Positions 1-9,000 are shown, numbered from the stretch's first letter. The stretch is 42,077 nucleotides of DNA from Bacteroides sp. (GCA_015060735.1 SUXX01000015.1:1-42077); one strand, 5' to 3'. The notes: generated from the letters alone by a model not told the origin. A program made the numbers and translations.

Positions 1-400
1 GAAGAACTTCCGGCAACTGCATCTTAGCCCAGAAATTGAACAAGTGCAAGCCCAAGCCCAACAATACGATGATACCCAAAACCAACATGTTTTGAGAAGC
101 CCATTCCACACCCTTCGGTGTAGCGTTGACAGCATAACGTTCGCTACCACGAGCAGCACGATTCTGCATGGTCAACCAGAAAGCGTACACAATATGAACC
201 ACTACCAAGAAACCAAGTCCGGCAGTAGCAACCAATGCATACCAGTTCGCACCCAAGAACGCACAAATCATGTTGTAAGCTTCTGCAGAGAAGATTGCAA
301 CAAGATTCATCGCCATGTGAAATGTCAGAAACAGGATAAGGGCGAGACCGGTAACGCTCATCACCACTTTCCTACCAATAGATGAATTACTTAACCACAT
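1..400 (-). CDS. sdhC: Succinate dehydrogenase/fumarate reductase cytochrome b subunit, 5' part (partial)
   Basis: This gene encodes the membrane anchor of the succinate:quinone oxidoreductase (fumarate reductase) of Bacteroidetes, which passes electrons between the menaquinone pool and the flavoprotein/iron-sulfur subunits. The minus strand reads MWLSNSSIGRKVVMSVTG and continues for 133 codons to the left edge without a stop. Visible are a first membrane segment with the TGLALILFLTFHM signature (its His is a likely haem ligand in the family), a second segment around ALVATAGLGFLVVVHIVYAFW, and the start of a third (MLVLGIIVLLGLGLHLF). The full family protein is roughly 220-230 residues, so the 3' end and the downstream sdhA/sdhB genes should lie outside the window. 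The ATG at 400 is chosen because it sits behind a good promoter at 471-502. Family assignment is by sequence recognition. Confidence 0.9.
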   Translation of the reverse strand, partial: MWLSNSSIGRKVVMSVTGLALILFLTFHMAMNLVAIFSAEAYNMICAFLGANWYALVATAGLGFLVVVHIVYAFWLTMQNRAARGSERYAVNATPKGVEWASQNMLVLGIIVLLGLGLHLFNFWAKMQLPEVL

Positions 401-470
401 AAATGATTGAATTTTAAATTATTTAATTGTTTGAACTAATATTTCAGATTTTTTCAGTGTGTTTCTCATG

Positions 471-502
471 CAAATGTAATTTTAATATTCCGATAATACA
501 AA
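471..502 (-). promoter_or_regulatory. Bacteroidetes-type promoter of sdhC
   Basis: On the minus strand TACATTTG (471-478) matches the -7 box TAnnTTTG, and TTTG (499-502) lies 20 bp upstream, the standard -33 box spacing. Transcription should start near 465, giving a leader of about 65 nt. Confidence 0.7.
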
Positions 503-583
503 CAATTAAGGAAATAATTCTCTAATAGAGAGCCTCTGACAAAGATTATCGGTCTTTTTTCAAACAATCAGGCAGAATATTCC

Positions 584-591
584 TAACTTTG
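584..591 (+). promoter_or_regulatory. -7 box of the PAP2 gene
   Basis: TAACTTTG matches TAnnTTTG 25 bp before the ATG at 616. The -33 region is only a T-rich stretch (557-561), so just the -7 element is convincing. It diverges from the sdhC promoter. Confidence 0.5.
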
Positions 592-615
592 CAACCGTAC
601 ACAATCTAAAAACTC

Positions 616-1209
616 ATGAATAAAAGAATCACATCACTGATAGTTTGCCTAATTATCTGTTGCCAACTATCGGCCCAAAATTGGGATATCAATACCGTAA
701 AGACCATCAATGATTGGGACATGCATGGCCTCAGCCGTGGCCTGTCACATAGCGGTATCATCCTGCCCGTCGGCATACCAACGGCCATGGGTATCTATGC
801 CTTGATAAAAAAAGACCAACCACTGTTGAAAAATGCCGTTTTCATCGGAACTACCGTCATTGAAGCACTCGGCGTAACATATGGATTGAAATATGCTTTC
901 GACCGCGAACGGCCTTTTGTGAAATACCCTGACAAGATTCACCCTATCAACCCGGAGGATAGCCCTTCTTTTCCCTCGGGACACACAGCTGCGGCCTTTT
1001 CTTTAGCCACTTCACTGAGCATCACCTACCCCAAGTGGTATGTTATTGCCCCATCAGCTGCCTGGGCTTGCGGAGTAGGCCTTGCCCGCATGAATCAAGG
1101 AGTACATTATCCGAGTGATGTACTGGCCGGAGCCGCCATCGGAGTAGGATGCGGATTTGCCAATATATATATCAATCGCTGGCTGAACAAGATTTTATTC
1201 AAAGAATAA
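616..1209 (+). CDS. PAP2 superfamily (type 2 phosphatidic acid phosphatase-like) protein
   Basis: This is a 197-residue membrane-associated phosphatase of the PAP2/vanadium haloperoxidase superfamily, acting on lipid phosphates or pyrophosphates on the periplasmic side. A signal peptide or first membrane helix occupies residues 1-20 (ending SAQ). The three catalytic motifs appear in order: KYAFDRERP (motif 1, K..RP), PSFPSGHTA (motif 2, PSGH) and ARMNQGVHYPSDVLAG (motif 3, R-x5-H-x3-D). The last region (ASAW.. to IYINRW) is hydrophobic. The substrate cannot be read from the sequence; undecaprenyl pyrophosphate recycling and lipid A dephosphorylation are both plausible. The gene stands alone, diverges from sdhC, and its stop codon runs directly into repeat array A. 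Confidence 0.88.
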   Translation: MNKRITSLIVCLIICCQLSAQNWDINTVKTINDWDMHGLSRGLSHSGIILPVGIPTAMGIYALIKKDQPLLKNAVFIGTTVIEALGVTYGLKYAFDRERPFVKYPDKIHPINPEDSPSFPSGHTAAAFSLATSLSITYPKWYVIAPSAAWACGVGLARMNQGVHYPSDVLAGAAIGVGCGFANIYINRWLNKILFKE

Positions 1210-1267
1210 AACGCGAAGACATATTACTATAAACGTGAAGGCGTTTTTTTAAAATGTCTTCACACAT
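1209..1267. repeat. Repeat array A: three 17-bp near-palindromic units
   Basis: Units are AAACGCGAAGACATATT (1209-1225), AAACGTGAAGGCGTTTT (1231-1247) and, inverted, AAAATGTCTTCACACAT (1251-1267). Start-to-start spacing is 22 and 20 bp. The first unit begins in the stop codon of the PAP2 gene. The second ends in seven T residues and could work as a weak terminator. The same unit recurs at 15338-15418, 23807-23910, 39144-39205 and 41874-41954. Confidence 0.7.
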
Positions 1268-1296
1268 AAATAAGCCCTTATAATAAAGCAATTACT

Positions 1297-2160
1297 ATGA
1301 GATTAACCGGAAGAAGAGAAAGTTCGAATGTAGACGACCGCCGACGTAAAGTCGGAGGAAAGAAAACGAGTATGGGCCTAGGAGGTTTGGCAATAGCAGC
1401 TTTGATCGTTTGGCTAATGGGCGGAAACCCACTCAGTGTATTAACACAAGCCGACTTAAGCAGTATAATAACCACACAAAACGGTGGGACCTATGAACCA
1501 ACGGCCGAAGAAGAAGCCTTAGCCAAGTTCTCTAGCCAAATCTTGGCAGGAACCGAAGATGTATGGACACAAGAATTCAGAAAAATGGGAAAGACCTACC
1601 AACCACCTAAGTTGGTATTATTCAGAGGAAGCGTACAGAGCGGGTGTGGAGGAGCCACTTCCTCTACCGGACCTTTTTATTGTTCAGCCGACCAAAGTGT
1701 CTACATCGACCTATCGTTTTTCAGTCAAATGAAGCAGCAATTAGGAGCCGATGGTGACTTTGCCTATGCCTACGTCATTGCCCACGAAGTAGGACATCAT
1801 GTACAATATCTACTAGGAATTCTTGACAACGCTCATCAACAAATGAGCCGGATGAGTGAAAAAGAAAGCAACCGGATGAGTGTACGTCTGGAGCTTCAAG
1901 CCGACTTTTTTGCCGGTATCTGGGCGTATCATGATAACCAAATGTTCAATTCCCTGGAAGATGGCGACATCGAAGAAGGCCTAAACGTAGCTTCCAAAAT
2001 TGGAGATGACTATTTACAAAAGCAAGCTCAAGGCTACACCGTACCTGATGCCTTCAATCACGGAACTTCGGCACAACGCGTCCGCTGGCTAAAGAAAGGA
2101 ATGCAAAGCGGTAATCTGAACGAAGGAGATACATTCAGCCCATCATACAACAACTTATAA
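1297..2160 (+). CDS. Neutral zinc metallopeptidase, YpfJ/KPN_02809 family
   Basis: This 287-residue protein belongs to the putative neutral zinc metallopeptidase family (YpfJ-like). The N-terminus is cytoplasmic and very basic (MRLTGRRESSNVDDRRRKVGGKK). One membrane helix follows at about 26-44, then a periplasmic catalytic domain. The zinc site is visible as AHEVGHHVQ (HExxH), with the downstream acidic ligand probably in the RLELQADFFAG helix (E-x3-D). The CGGATSSTGPFYCSADQSVYIDLSFF segment is a family hallmark. The natural substrate is unknown. The ATG at 1297 gives the normal basic N-terminus. The gene sits alone between repeat array A and a bidirectional terminator. Confidence 0.9.
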   Translation: MRLTGRRESSNVDDRRRKVGGKKTSMGLGGLAIAALIVWLMGGNPLSVLTQADLSSIITTQNGGTYEPTAEEEALAKFSSQILAGTEDVWTQEFRKMGKTYQPPKLVLFRGSVQSGCGGATSSTGPFYCSADQSVYIDLSFFSQMKQQLGADGDFAYAYVIAHEVGHHVQYLLGILDNAHQQMSRMSEKESNRMSVRLELQADFFAGIWAYHDNQMFNSLEDGDIEEGLNVASKIGDDYLQKQAQGYTVPDAFNHGTSAQRVRWLKKGMQSGNLNEGDTFSPSYNNL

Positions 2161-2167
2161 TCATATG

Positions 2168-2193
2168 ATAAGGGGCATCTCAATGCCCCTTAT
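2168..2193. terminator. Bidirectional terminator between convergent genes
   Basis: ATAAGGGGCA (2168-2177) pairs perfectly with TGCCCCTTAT (2184-2193) across a 6-nt loop. It lies in the 36-bp gap between the stop codons of the zinc peptidase (+) and the oxidoreductase (-), so it can serve both. Confidence 0.75.
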
Positions 2194-2196
2194 TCA

Positions 2197-3447
2197 TCAA
2201 AACAATATTGTTCGAGCTTCCTTACGACTACGTTCAGCCTCATAACAAATACGATGACTCTCCACAGAACGCTCAATCGAAGTAGCCAACCCTTCCCGGC
2301 CTTCCCAAAGGGCCTGCACAAAATCAGCTATCAAATTCAAATCAGCCCCAGCATGGAAAGGAGTGCCTGCAATGTCCGAAAAATCATAGATTTCTTCTTT
2401 TGCACCACGGAAGCGTTTCACACGAAGTGTCGTTTCATCTCCGTCTATTTCGCCTTCCGTCAAACAAATATGTGTTTCTCGATTATCCTTTAAAGTAAAC
2501 ACATCCATCGAAAAATTGATAGTAACCTCGCTCTCCATCTCCATGGAAACTATCTGATGATCGACCACATCATTGTCACAACAATAGACACAACGACCAT
2601 ACATTCCTTGATGAAGTTGTTCCTCAATCACCTCATCGATAGTTTTACCTTCCGGTACATCAAAATTCGAAATCCAATCACGACGGTTGCGATACAAATC
2701 AATGGCAGAAAAAGGGCATCGGCTTTCCACCGCACAATCCACACATCTTTCAGCAGAACCTTGAGGAGCATTGGAATGTTTAAACCAACGTAATGAACCG
2801 AAAGAAGTTAATTTACGACAACGAGTCTTTGTCAGCCATAAAAGGAAATCAATGTCATGGCAACATTTGGAAATCAACATCGGATTAGTTTTTGCTTCCT
2901 GACGCCACATTCCACGGACAAATCCATGCGTAGAACGATCCACCCCTACAGCCGAACGATGATTGATAGAAATGATATGCCCCAAATCACCCGAATCCAC
3001 CAATTCCTTAATCTTCACAAAATAAGGGTGATGACGAAGCACATGACAAACAGCCACAAGCACCCCTTTCTGCTTGGCTGCCTCACCAATAGCCACACAT
3101 TCTTCCAACGTTTGGGCTATCGGTTTTTCTAACATGACATGATACCCTGCCTGAATAGCCAACATTGCCGGTTCAAAATGCATATTCTCCGGTGTACAAA
3201 TCATCACGGCATCAGCCATTTTCGTTTGTTGAAAGAAAACCCGATAATCTGTGAAACATTGCGAATCGTTTAAGCCAAAACGGGCTGCTACCTTTCGGCG
3301 ACGGATATCATTCAACTCAACAACCCCGACAAGTTTAACCTTATCGGGATTCCTTCTTACATATTCCAAATATTTATTCGTCCGGTTACCGGCTCCTATC
3401 GCCACGATAGAAACCGGTTCCCGACCGACATTAACTTCTATACTCAT
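2197..3447 (-). CDS. Gfo/Idh/MocA-family oxidoreductase with a cysteine cluster
   Basis: This 416-residue NAD(P)-dependent sugar oxidoreductase is the last gene of the four-gene operon 2197-8910. A Rossmann domain is at residues 10-130 (AIGAGNR nucleotide loop; MLEKP with Lys108). The C-terminal domain carries the catalytic CCHDID (His197). It has no signal peptide, so it is cytoplasmic, unlike its paralog at 6285-7583. Residues 235-290 contain an insert with cysteines C235, C238, C244 and C286, C289, C290, which looks like a structural metal site. By family knowledge these enzymes oxidise or reduce a sugar hydroxyl, often C3. With DUF1080 partners, 3-keto-glycoside metabolism is the best inference. 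Only 3 bp separate its start from the stop of the upstream gene, so they are co-transcribed. Confidence 0.88.
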   Translation of the reverse strand: MSIEVNVGREPVSIVAIGAGNRTNKYLEYVRRNPDKVKLVGVVELNDIRRRKVAARFGLNDSQCFTDYRVFFQQTKMADAVMICTPENMHFEPAMLAIQAGYHVMLEKPIAQTLEECVAIGEAAKQKGVLVAVCHVLRHHPYFVKIKELVDSGDLGHIISINHRSAVGVDRSTHGFVRGMWRQEAKTNPMLISKCCHDIDFLLWLTKTRCRKLTSFGSLRWFKHSNAPQGSAERCVDCAVESRCPFSAIDLYRNRRDWISNFDVPEGKTIDEVIEEQLHQGMYGRCVYCCDNDVVDHQIVSMEMESEVTINFSMDVFTLKDNRETHICLTEGEIDGDETTLRVKRFRGAKEEIYDFSDIAGTPFHAGADLNLIADFVQALWEGREGLATSIERSVESHRICYEAERSRKEARTILF

Positions 3448-3450
3448 TAA

Positions 3451-6261
3451 TTACTTTTTACTCAAGTCTTTAATACGTACATTACGATATTTCAAACCTT
3501 CTCCATGGCCCAAGAATCCGATATGTCCCTTCTTGTTGAAAAGCCCCGGATGATTTTTCTTGTCTACAGTATATGGATTGGTCTTTGAACCATCTTTTGA
3601 CACATTGTGCCCCTTACATGCCTTGCGAATATTACCGTCCAAAATCACTTCACCATTTACAGTAACAGTAATACGATCACCTACGGCACGAATTTCTTCA
3701 ACATTCCATGTACCCAAAGCAGGGAACTTCACTCTCTTGGCCGGAATAATACCATATACCGAACCATGTTGCTGATATTCATGCAGATTCTTGTAAATAG
3801 GAGCATCATGATCCAACACTTGGATTTCCATTCCTTCGTAAGCGGCATCAACACCCATTGGAGTACGAATTCCAATACCGTTGTTCACACCTTCACGCAA
3901 GAAACAGAATTCAAAACGAAGTACGAAATCGCTGTATTCTTTAATAGTGTACAAGTTACCGCTACCTCCATATTGAGCTGATACATAGATGGTACCATCT
4001 TCTTGTGGAGCATAGTTGATAAAGTTACCAGTCCACTTATCCATCGAAACACCATCGAACAAAACTTCGAATCCTTCCTTTTGTTCTTCCGGAGAAAGTT
4101 CAAATTTAACACTTGACTTGCCCATTTCTGCTGGAAGCTTTTCCAACATAGCCTTCAAATCGTCAATGGCATAACCAGCATCAGCATCACCAGTCAATTC
4201 CTGATAACAACCAATTGCCTTTTCCAATGCCTTTCGAACTTCTTCACCACCCAAAGTATCCATATTCTTTGAAACAATCGTACGAACAGCAGCAGCAGCT
4301 TCTGTACGATTGCTCTTTTCTGAGCTATCCATGTATTTTTCAACAAGTGCCAAAGCCGGATAAACCTTCGTTTCACCCAACAAATAAATCAAGCGGTTTT
4401 GTAATTTAACATCCTTGGCTATTTCAAGTGCTTTGCTATACAATTGTACCTTACGAACAGCAGCATCCGATGATTGGTTTACCAAATCAGCATAACGCTT
4501 CAACGCAGTTTGAGCATTAGCAGGATCATTTTGTGCTATTTCATAAAGTGTGCCTACCATTTCTGCATTATTTACAGCCATCAACGCATCAAACGCTGCT
4601 TGCTTATAATCTCCTTTATAACCTTTCATCAATATAGCAATTGCTTTCGAATCACCAATCTGAGCCAATACAGGATAATATAAAGAAGGATTGGAAGATT
4701 TCTCCACAATAGGAGTTACAATAGCCAACTGTTCTGCCACAGGGAGAAAGGCTACCGCACTCTTCAATGCACGCTGAAGTTGAGGTACATGATTCTTATC
4801 GTTTTCAATCAATTGACTCAAACGAACAAAGTCTTTCTTTTGAGCTACACCGGCCAAAGCTTCAAACGCTGCTTCGCTCACCTTTTTGTCCGAAGAAGAC
4901 AATAATGCAAACACTTTATCTGTCGCTTCATCCATTCGACGGATAGAAGCAATCTGCAAAGCAGGAACCTGTGAAGCAGGTGAAGCGTCCAAAGCTTTCA
5001 GTATACCAGCATTTACTTTTCCATTAAAGGTAAGCAATGCAGCCTTAGCAGCATCTGCATGCTTTCCTTCCAACTGAGCAACCAAACCTTCCAAAGCAAT
5101 ATCACCACCAATCTTACCAGCAGCACCTATAGCAGCCAAAGCCACTTCGTCATTGGATGATTTCATAGAAGCAACAACTGTATTGATCTGAGAAACAGCA
5201 TGTTTAGTTCCCAACCAATTCAAAATATCAGCTTTCACAAGCTGTTCTTCTTTACCTTGCAAGACTTTGTTCAAAGACATATAAACGACATCATCAGCAA
5301 AAGGTTCTGAAAGACGCAATGCATTCACTCTGTATTCACGACAAGGATCCTTCATCGCAGCTATCAAATAAGGCATTGCTTTCTTTCCTTCTACTGCAAA
5401 GATAATCTGCAACGCTGCACCACGAATATTTGCCTTGTCTGTTGCTTTCAACAACTTTTTAGCTGCAGCAAGAGCTTCTTTTGGCTGATTTTTGTCAACC
5501 ATGTTCTTTAAAAGTCTTACATACGATGCTGTCACATCACTCGATTCCCAAGCATAATCAACAGCTTTGGCAGCAGTTCCCAACACCTTTACTGAAGAAG
5601 CTGTTCCTACAATACCTAAAGCATGATAAACTGCTTTTAATGTTTCACCCTCTGCTGTTTTTGCCCAATTCAGCAAAACAGGTTCAGCAGCAGCCATTTT
5701 TTTTGCACCTGCTGCATAGGCCAACACCTTACAAGGTTCTGCACTTTTCTGCATGAGGTTTAACAAAACATCTTCAGTTCCTGGTGTTGCTACCAGCCCG
5801 TTTACCGCCCATTCTCCCAAATAGTCATCTTTGATATACTTTACAAAGACCGGTGCATCCTCGGCTTTTGCACAACGCTGCAATAAAGTCAACAAAAATG
5901 CTTTATTCGGATTATCTGTACATTTATCAATGGCCAAAGCTAATCCTTTTCTAACATTAGCAGCTTCTGCGTCCCTGCCAGGAGCTGAGATATAAGCTAC
6001 TAAACCATTCAAGGCATATTCCATTACAGCATTCTTACCTTTATCAGCAGGAACCAACATAGCTGCAATTTCAGTTACGGCATCCGTTCCAACGCCGGCC
6101 AATTCGGCCATCACCTGATTATAGGTTTCCTGTTTAGGTGCAGGAAGTTGGGCCATTGCGTCAGCTATTACCGTTGCAGTTGTACGCTGACGACCGTCTT
6201 GTGCCATCATGCTCCATGGCAAAATCACCATAAGAGCCAATATCATAAATATTCTTTTCAT
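3451..6261 (-). CDS. HEAT-repeat protein with C-terminal DUF1080 (3-keto-disaccharide hydrolase) domain
   Basis: This 936-residue exported protein is the third operon gene. A signal peptide covers residues 1-20 (MKRIFMILALMVILPWSMMAQ). Residues of about 40-720 are alanine/leucine-rich helical repeats of HEAT/ARM type (for example ALEGLVAQLEGKHADAAKAALL), a scaffold that usually binds partners. The C-terminus (about 729-936) is a DUF1080/LamG-like beta-sandwich starting EGFEVLFDGVSMDKW, with YEGMEIQVLDHDAP and GHIGFLGHGEGLKYRNVRIKDL. DUF1080 (PF06439) is now called 3-keto-disaccharide hydrolase, because members cleave glycosides already oxidised at C3. HEAT plus DUF1080 in one chain suggests a docked periplasmic hydrolase, which is inference. 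Start: the ATG at 6261 gives a clean signal peptide. Confidence 0.88.
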   Translation of the reverse strand: MKRIFMILALMVILPWSMMAQDGRQRTTATVIADAMAQLPAPKQETYNQVMAELAGVGTDAVTEIAAMLVPADKGKNAVMEYALNGLVAYISAPGRDAEAANVRKGLALAIDKCTDNPNKAFLLTLLQRCAKAEDAPVFVKYIKDDYLGEWAVNGLVATPGTEDVLLNLMQKSAEPCKVLAYAAGAKKMAAAEPVLLNWAKTAEGETLKAVYHALGIVGTASSVKVLGTAAKAVDYAWESSDVTASYVRLLKNMVDKNQPKEALAAAKKLLKATDKANIRGAALQIIFAVEGKKAMPYLIAAMKDPCREYRVNALRLSEPFADDVVYMSLNKVLQGKEEQLVKADILNWLGTKHAVSQINTVVASMKSSNDEVALAAIGAAGKIGGDIALEGLVAQLEGKHADAAKAALLTFNGKVNAGILKALDASPASQVPALQIASIRRMDEATDKVFALLSSSDKKVSEAAFEALAGVAQKKDFVRLSQLIENDKNHVPQLQRALKSAVAFLPVAEQLAIVTPIVEKSSNPSLYYPVLAQIGDSKAIAILMKGYKGDYKQAAFDALMAVNNAEMVGTLYEIAQNDPANAQTALKRYADLVNQSSDAAVRKVQLYSKALEIAKDVKLQNRLIYLLGETKVYPALALVEKYMDSSEKSNRTEAAAAVRTIVSKNMDTLGGEEVRKALEKAIGCYQELTGDADAGYAIDDLKAMLEKLPAEMGKSSVKFELSPEEQKEGFEVLFDGVSMDKWTGNFINYAPQEDGTIYVSAQYGGSGNLYTIKEYSDFVLRFEFCFLREGVNNGIGIRTPMGVDAAYEGMEIQVLDHDAPIYKNLHEYQQHGSVYGIIPAKRVKFPALGTWNVEEIRAVGDRITVTVNGEVILDGNIRKACKGHNVSKDGSKTNPYTVDKKNHPGLFNKKGHIGFLGHGEGLKYRNVRIKDLSKK

Positions 6262-6284
6262 AATTCTATTTTTTCAGCGTTAGA

Positions 6285-7583
6285 TTATAACTTCCAAGGA
6301 CCTCTCATCGGTTGGTCAATCAATCGATTGGCTGCCTCATCATTGATAAATTGTTGTGCAACCGGGTCAAAGTGCAAGGTACGATTCAAACGAAGTGCAC
6401 ATAAGCCCATATTCACAATATTGGCACTACGATGTCCATTCATTTCGTTCAATGCAAACAATTCACGGTTCTTAATACACTTGATGAAATCTGTATTCTG
6501 AGGTTCCGGATCGGGTAACTCAGCAATAATACTCATAATATCCGGTGCGGGTTTGCCATCCAATTCACATTCAAATCCCTTGAAGACCTTACCCTTCGGC
6601 CCTTCGATATATGGTACTTTACCTGCACTTTCAAAGCCTTCGCCTTCCAGAATAATTTGACAACCATCTTCGTAAGTATAAGTAACCTTACGCCAAATAC
6701 CAATAGCATCCGGATGCTGTTGAGGTGCATCAACTTCTACTTTAATCGGATTGGTATTATCTTTACCCAAAATATACTGAACAGGGTCAATATAGTGTTG
6801 TCCCATATCACCCAATCCACCTCCATCATAATCCCAATATCCGCGGAAAGTTTGATGAACACGATGAGAATTGTAAGGCTTATAAGGTGCCGGACCTAAC
6901 CACATATCATAATCTAACTCTGCCGGCACTGGTTCAGGAGTGAGGTTTTCCTTACCAACCCAAAAGAATTTCCATGTAAAACCGGTAGCACCCGAAATTC
7001 GTACTTTTAAAGGCCAACCTAACAGACCGCTATCTACTAATTTCTTCAACGGTTCTACTTTTGTTCCTAAGCCATAAAAGTTATCTTCGAAACGGAACCA
7101 AGTATTCAAACGGAAAATTCGATTATTCTGTTTCACGGCCTCAACCACACGTTTACCTTCACCAATAGTACGCGTCATCGGTTTTTCACACCAAATATCT
7201 TTTCCAGCCTTAGCGGCTTCAATAGCCATTAATGCATGCCAATGAGGAGGTGTAGCAATATGTACTACATCCACATTCGGATCTTTAATTAAATCACGGA
7301 AATCATGATAAGTTTGTACCGTTTCTTTGAGTTTTGTTTTCGCTAAATCAACAGCTTTCTGTACATGGTTCTTATCAACATCACATACAGCCACCAAACG
7401 ACATCTTTCATCACTCGTAAAATGGTAACTACTTCTACCAATTCCACCAACTCCAATAATACCTTTAGTCAATTGATCACTCGGAGCAACATGATTAGGA
7501 CCACCCAGCACCTTACTTGGCACGATGGAAAAGAGAGCCAAACTACTTGCTCCCTTTAAAAAGTCTCTTCTGTTAATTCCCAT
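6285..7583 (-). CDS. Gfo/Idh/MocA-family oxidoreductase with Tat signal
   Basis: This 432-residue protein is the second operon gene. The N-terminus MGINRRDFLKGASSLALFSIVPSKVLGG is a twin-arginine signal (RRDFLK followed by a hydrophobic stretch), so it is exported folded with its nucleotide bound. The Rossmann fold follows (GIIGVGGIGRSSY; VAVCDVD; IATPPHWH; CEKP with the family Lys). The C-terminal substrate domain includes GGLGDMGQHYIDPVQYILG, holding the catalytic His region. Known relatives in gut Bacteroides with this layout oxidise glycosides at C3 in the periplasm using tightly bound NAD. Spacings of 34 bp to the gene before and 23 bp to the gene after indicate one transcript. The specific substrate cannot be read. 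Confidence 0.88.
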   Translation of the reverse strand: MGINRRDFLKGASSLALFSIVPSKVLGGPNHVAPSDQLTKGIIGVGGIGRSSYHFTSDERCRLVAVCDVDKNHVQKAVDLAKTKLKETVQTYHDFRDLIKDPNVDVVHIATPPHWHALMAIEAAKAGKDIWCEKPMTRTIGEGKRVVEAVKQNNRIFRLNTWFRFEDNFYGLGTKVEPLKKLVDSGLLGWPLKVRISGATGFTWKFFWVGKENLTPEPVPAELDYDMWLGPAPYKPYNSHRVHQTFRGYWDYDGGGLGDMGQHYIDPVQYILGKDNTNPIKVEVDAPQQHPDAIGIWRKVTYTYEDGCQIILEGEGFESAGKVPYIEGPKGKVFKGFECELDGKPAPDIMSIIAELPDPEPQNTDFIKCIKNRELFALNEMNGHRSANIVNMGLCALRLNRTLHFDPVAQQFINDEAANRLIDQPMRGPWKL

Positions 7584-7617
7584 AGTATATACTTTTTAAG
7601 AATCCTTTTTCCCTTTT

Positions 7618-8910
7618 TTATAATCTCACTAATTTCAGATTACGCCACAGTACCTTAATACCGCCACCATCATGAATTTGAAGAGCAATGCGTCCTTGAG
7701 CAGCACCAATCTTATCATCTGTAAAATCAGTCATCGCTTCGCCATTCAACCAAGTCTGTACATGATTTCCTACTACACGAATACGCAAGATATTCCAATC
7801 ACCCGGTTTCAAAATATTTTCCTTTTCATCGGGGATTTGAACGAGCCAACCACGACCATAAGATTCATAAATACCTGCTGTATCATTATTCTTTGGAGCA
7901 ACTTCACATTGCCATCCATGTACTTTTACAGGAGGTTCTACAAAGGAACGGAAGAATACACCAGAATTTCCATTAGCCAATTGCTTAAATTCAAGAGTCA
8001 AATCGAAGTCATTATAATAATCATTGGTAGCAAAGTAACCATACTCCTTATTCGGGCCACTTTCGCAAACCAACAAACCTTCTTCATTCACATACCATTT
8101 TTCAGTACCATAAGCAGTCCAACCCGTCAAATCTTTTCCGTTGAAAAGAACAATGTCCTCACCAGAAACTTTCTTAGGCAATTCCTTTATTTTAATATTG
8201 CGGAAAGAAGCCGGAGAGCCATGATCTTGTAAACAGATAACACCTCTACGTGCCAGGCCATATTCTGGAGCCATTTCCCACTTACCGCTATTTTTACGTT
8301 TGAACCAGTCTTCTGTCCAAGCTTCAAATTCCAAAATCTTATGACCATTCAAATAATGTTCTACATGACCATTATCAAATACGATACGTGAGTTATTCCA
8401 TTCCCCTTGTGGATTCACAAACATTGAATCTGGATTAGGCAAATACATGGCATAGTCAACACCCAATTTCTGCCATTCTTCCAACTTAGTCGGTGCATTT
8501 GTCTTTTCCCAACCTTCATTATCAATCAACTGATATTCAGGTCCAGTTACATAAGGAACCTTGAAATAAGGATCTTCCACTACATGGTAAAGCATACCAC
8601 TATTTCCACCATACGAAAGTTTCCAATCCCAATCCAAGATAAAATTGTCATATTGCTTTTCTGTAACGATATATCCAGACAAATCGCTACCGTCTCCATT
8701 GGCCTGAATACAACCATCCACTACATGCCACGGCTGAGTCAGTGTTGTACCATTGTAATCTCTCCAACCATTTAAGGTTTGTCCATCAAATAATAGTTCC
8801 CAACCGTCTGCAATTTCAGCTTCGGTTAACGTGTTGTGCTTTTGCACCGAACATGAAGTCATTGCCAACAATGTGCTGACAGCTACTCCCCAAAACATTG
8901 TTTTTTTCAT
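7618..8910 (-). CDS. Lipoprotein with two DUF1080 (3-keto-disaccharide hydrolase) domains
   Basis: This 430-residue protein is the first gene of the operon. It begins with a lipoprotein signal, MKKTMFWGVAVSTLLAMTSC, with Cys20 as the acylated residue, so it is membrane anchored. Two tandem DUF1080 domains follow. The first is at about 33-240 (DGWELLFDGQTLNGWRDY to GSPASFRNIKIKELPK). The second is at about 250-430 (GEDIVLFNGKDLTGWTAYG to GIKVLWRNLKLVRL). The repeated openings LFDG..LNGW and LFNG..LTGW and the closings FRNIKI and WRNLKL show an internal duplication. By family knowledge these domains cleave 3-keto-glycosides, possibly by elimination followed by hydration. Two domains could do two steps, or one may be only binding, which is inference. 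Confidence 0.88.
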   Translation of the reverse strand: MKKTMFWGVAVSTLLAMTSCSVQKHNTLTEAEIADGWELLFDGQTLNGWRDYNGTTLTQPWHVVDGCIQANGDGSDLSGYIVTEKQYDNFILDWDWKLSYGGNSGMLYHVVEDPYFKVPYVTGPEYQLIDNEGWEKTNAPTKLEEWQKLGVDYAMYLPNPDSMFVNPQGEWNNSRIVFDNGHVEHYLNGHKILEFEAWTEDWFKRKNSGKWEMAPEYGLARRGVICLQDHGSPASFRNIKIKELPKKVSGEDIVLFNGKDLTGWTAYGTEKWYVNEEGLLVCESGPNKEYGYFATNDYYNDFDLTLEFKQLANGNSGVFFRSFVEPPVKVHGWQCEVAPKNNDTAGIYESYGRGWLVQIPDEKENILKPGDWNILRIRVVGNHVQTWLNGEAMTDFTDDKIGAAQGRIALQIHDGGGIKVLWRNLKLVRL

Positions 8911-8959
8911 ATCTATTAAATTTTAAAGTTATTTTTTATTGTCTACAAAGGTCAATTTA

Positions 8960-8988
8960 CAAATTTATAAAAAATGTTTTTATCCAAA
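8960..8988 (-). promoter_or_regulatory. Promoter of the 3-keto-glycoside-type operon
   Basis: The minus strand has TAAATTTG (8960-8967) as -7 box and TTTG (8985-8988) upstream. The 17-bp spacer is shorter than the usual 19-21. The predicted start is near 8953, about 43 nt before the ATG at 8910. Confidence 0.45.
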
Positions 8989-9000
8989 CGAATAATTAAA

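Noticed and set aside
7672-8232. A 186-codon plus-strand frame opposite the double DUF1080 gene
   Set aside because: It is antisense to a gene with lipoprotein signal and two clear domains, and has no family features.
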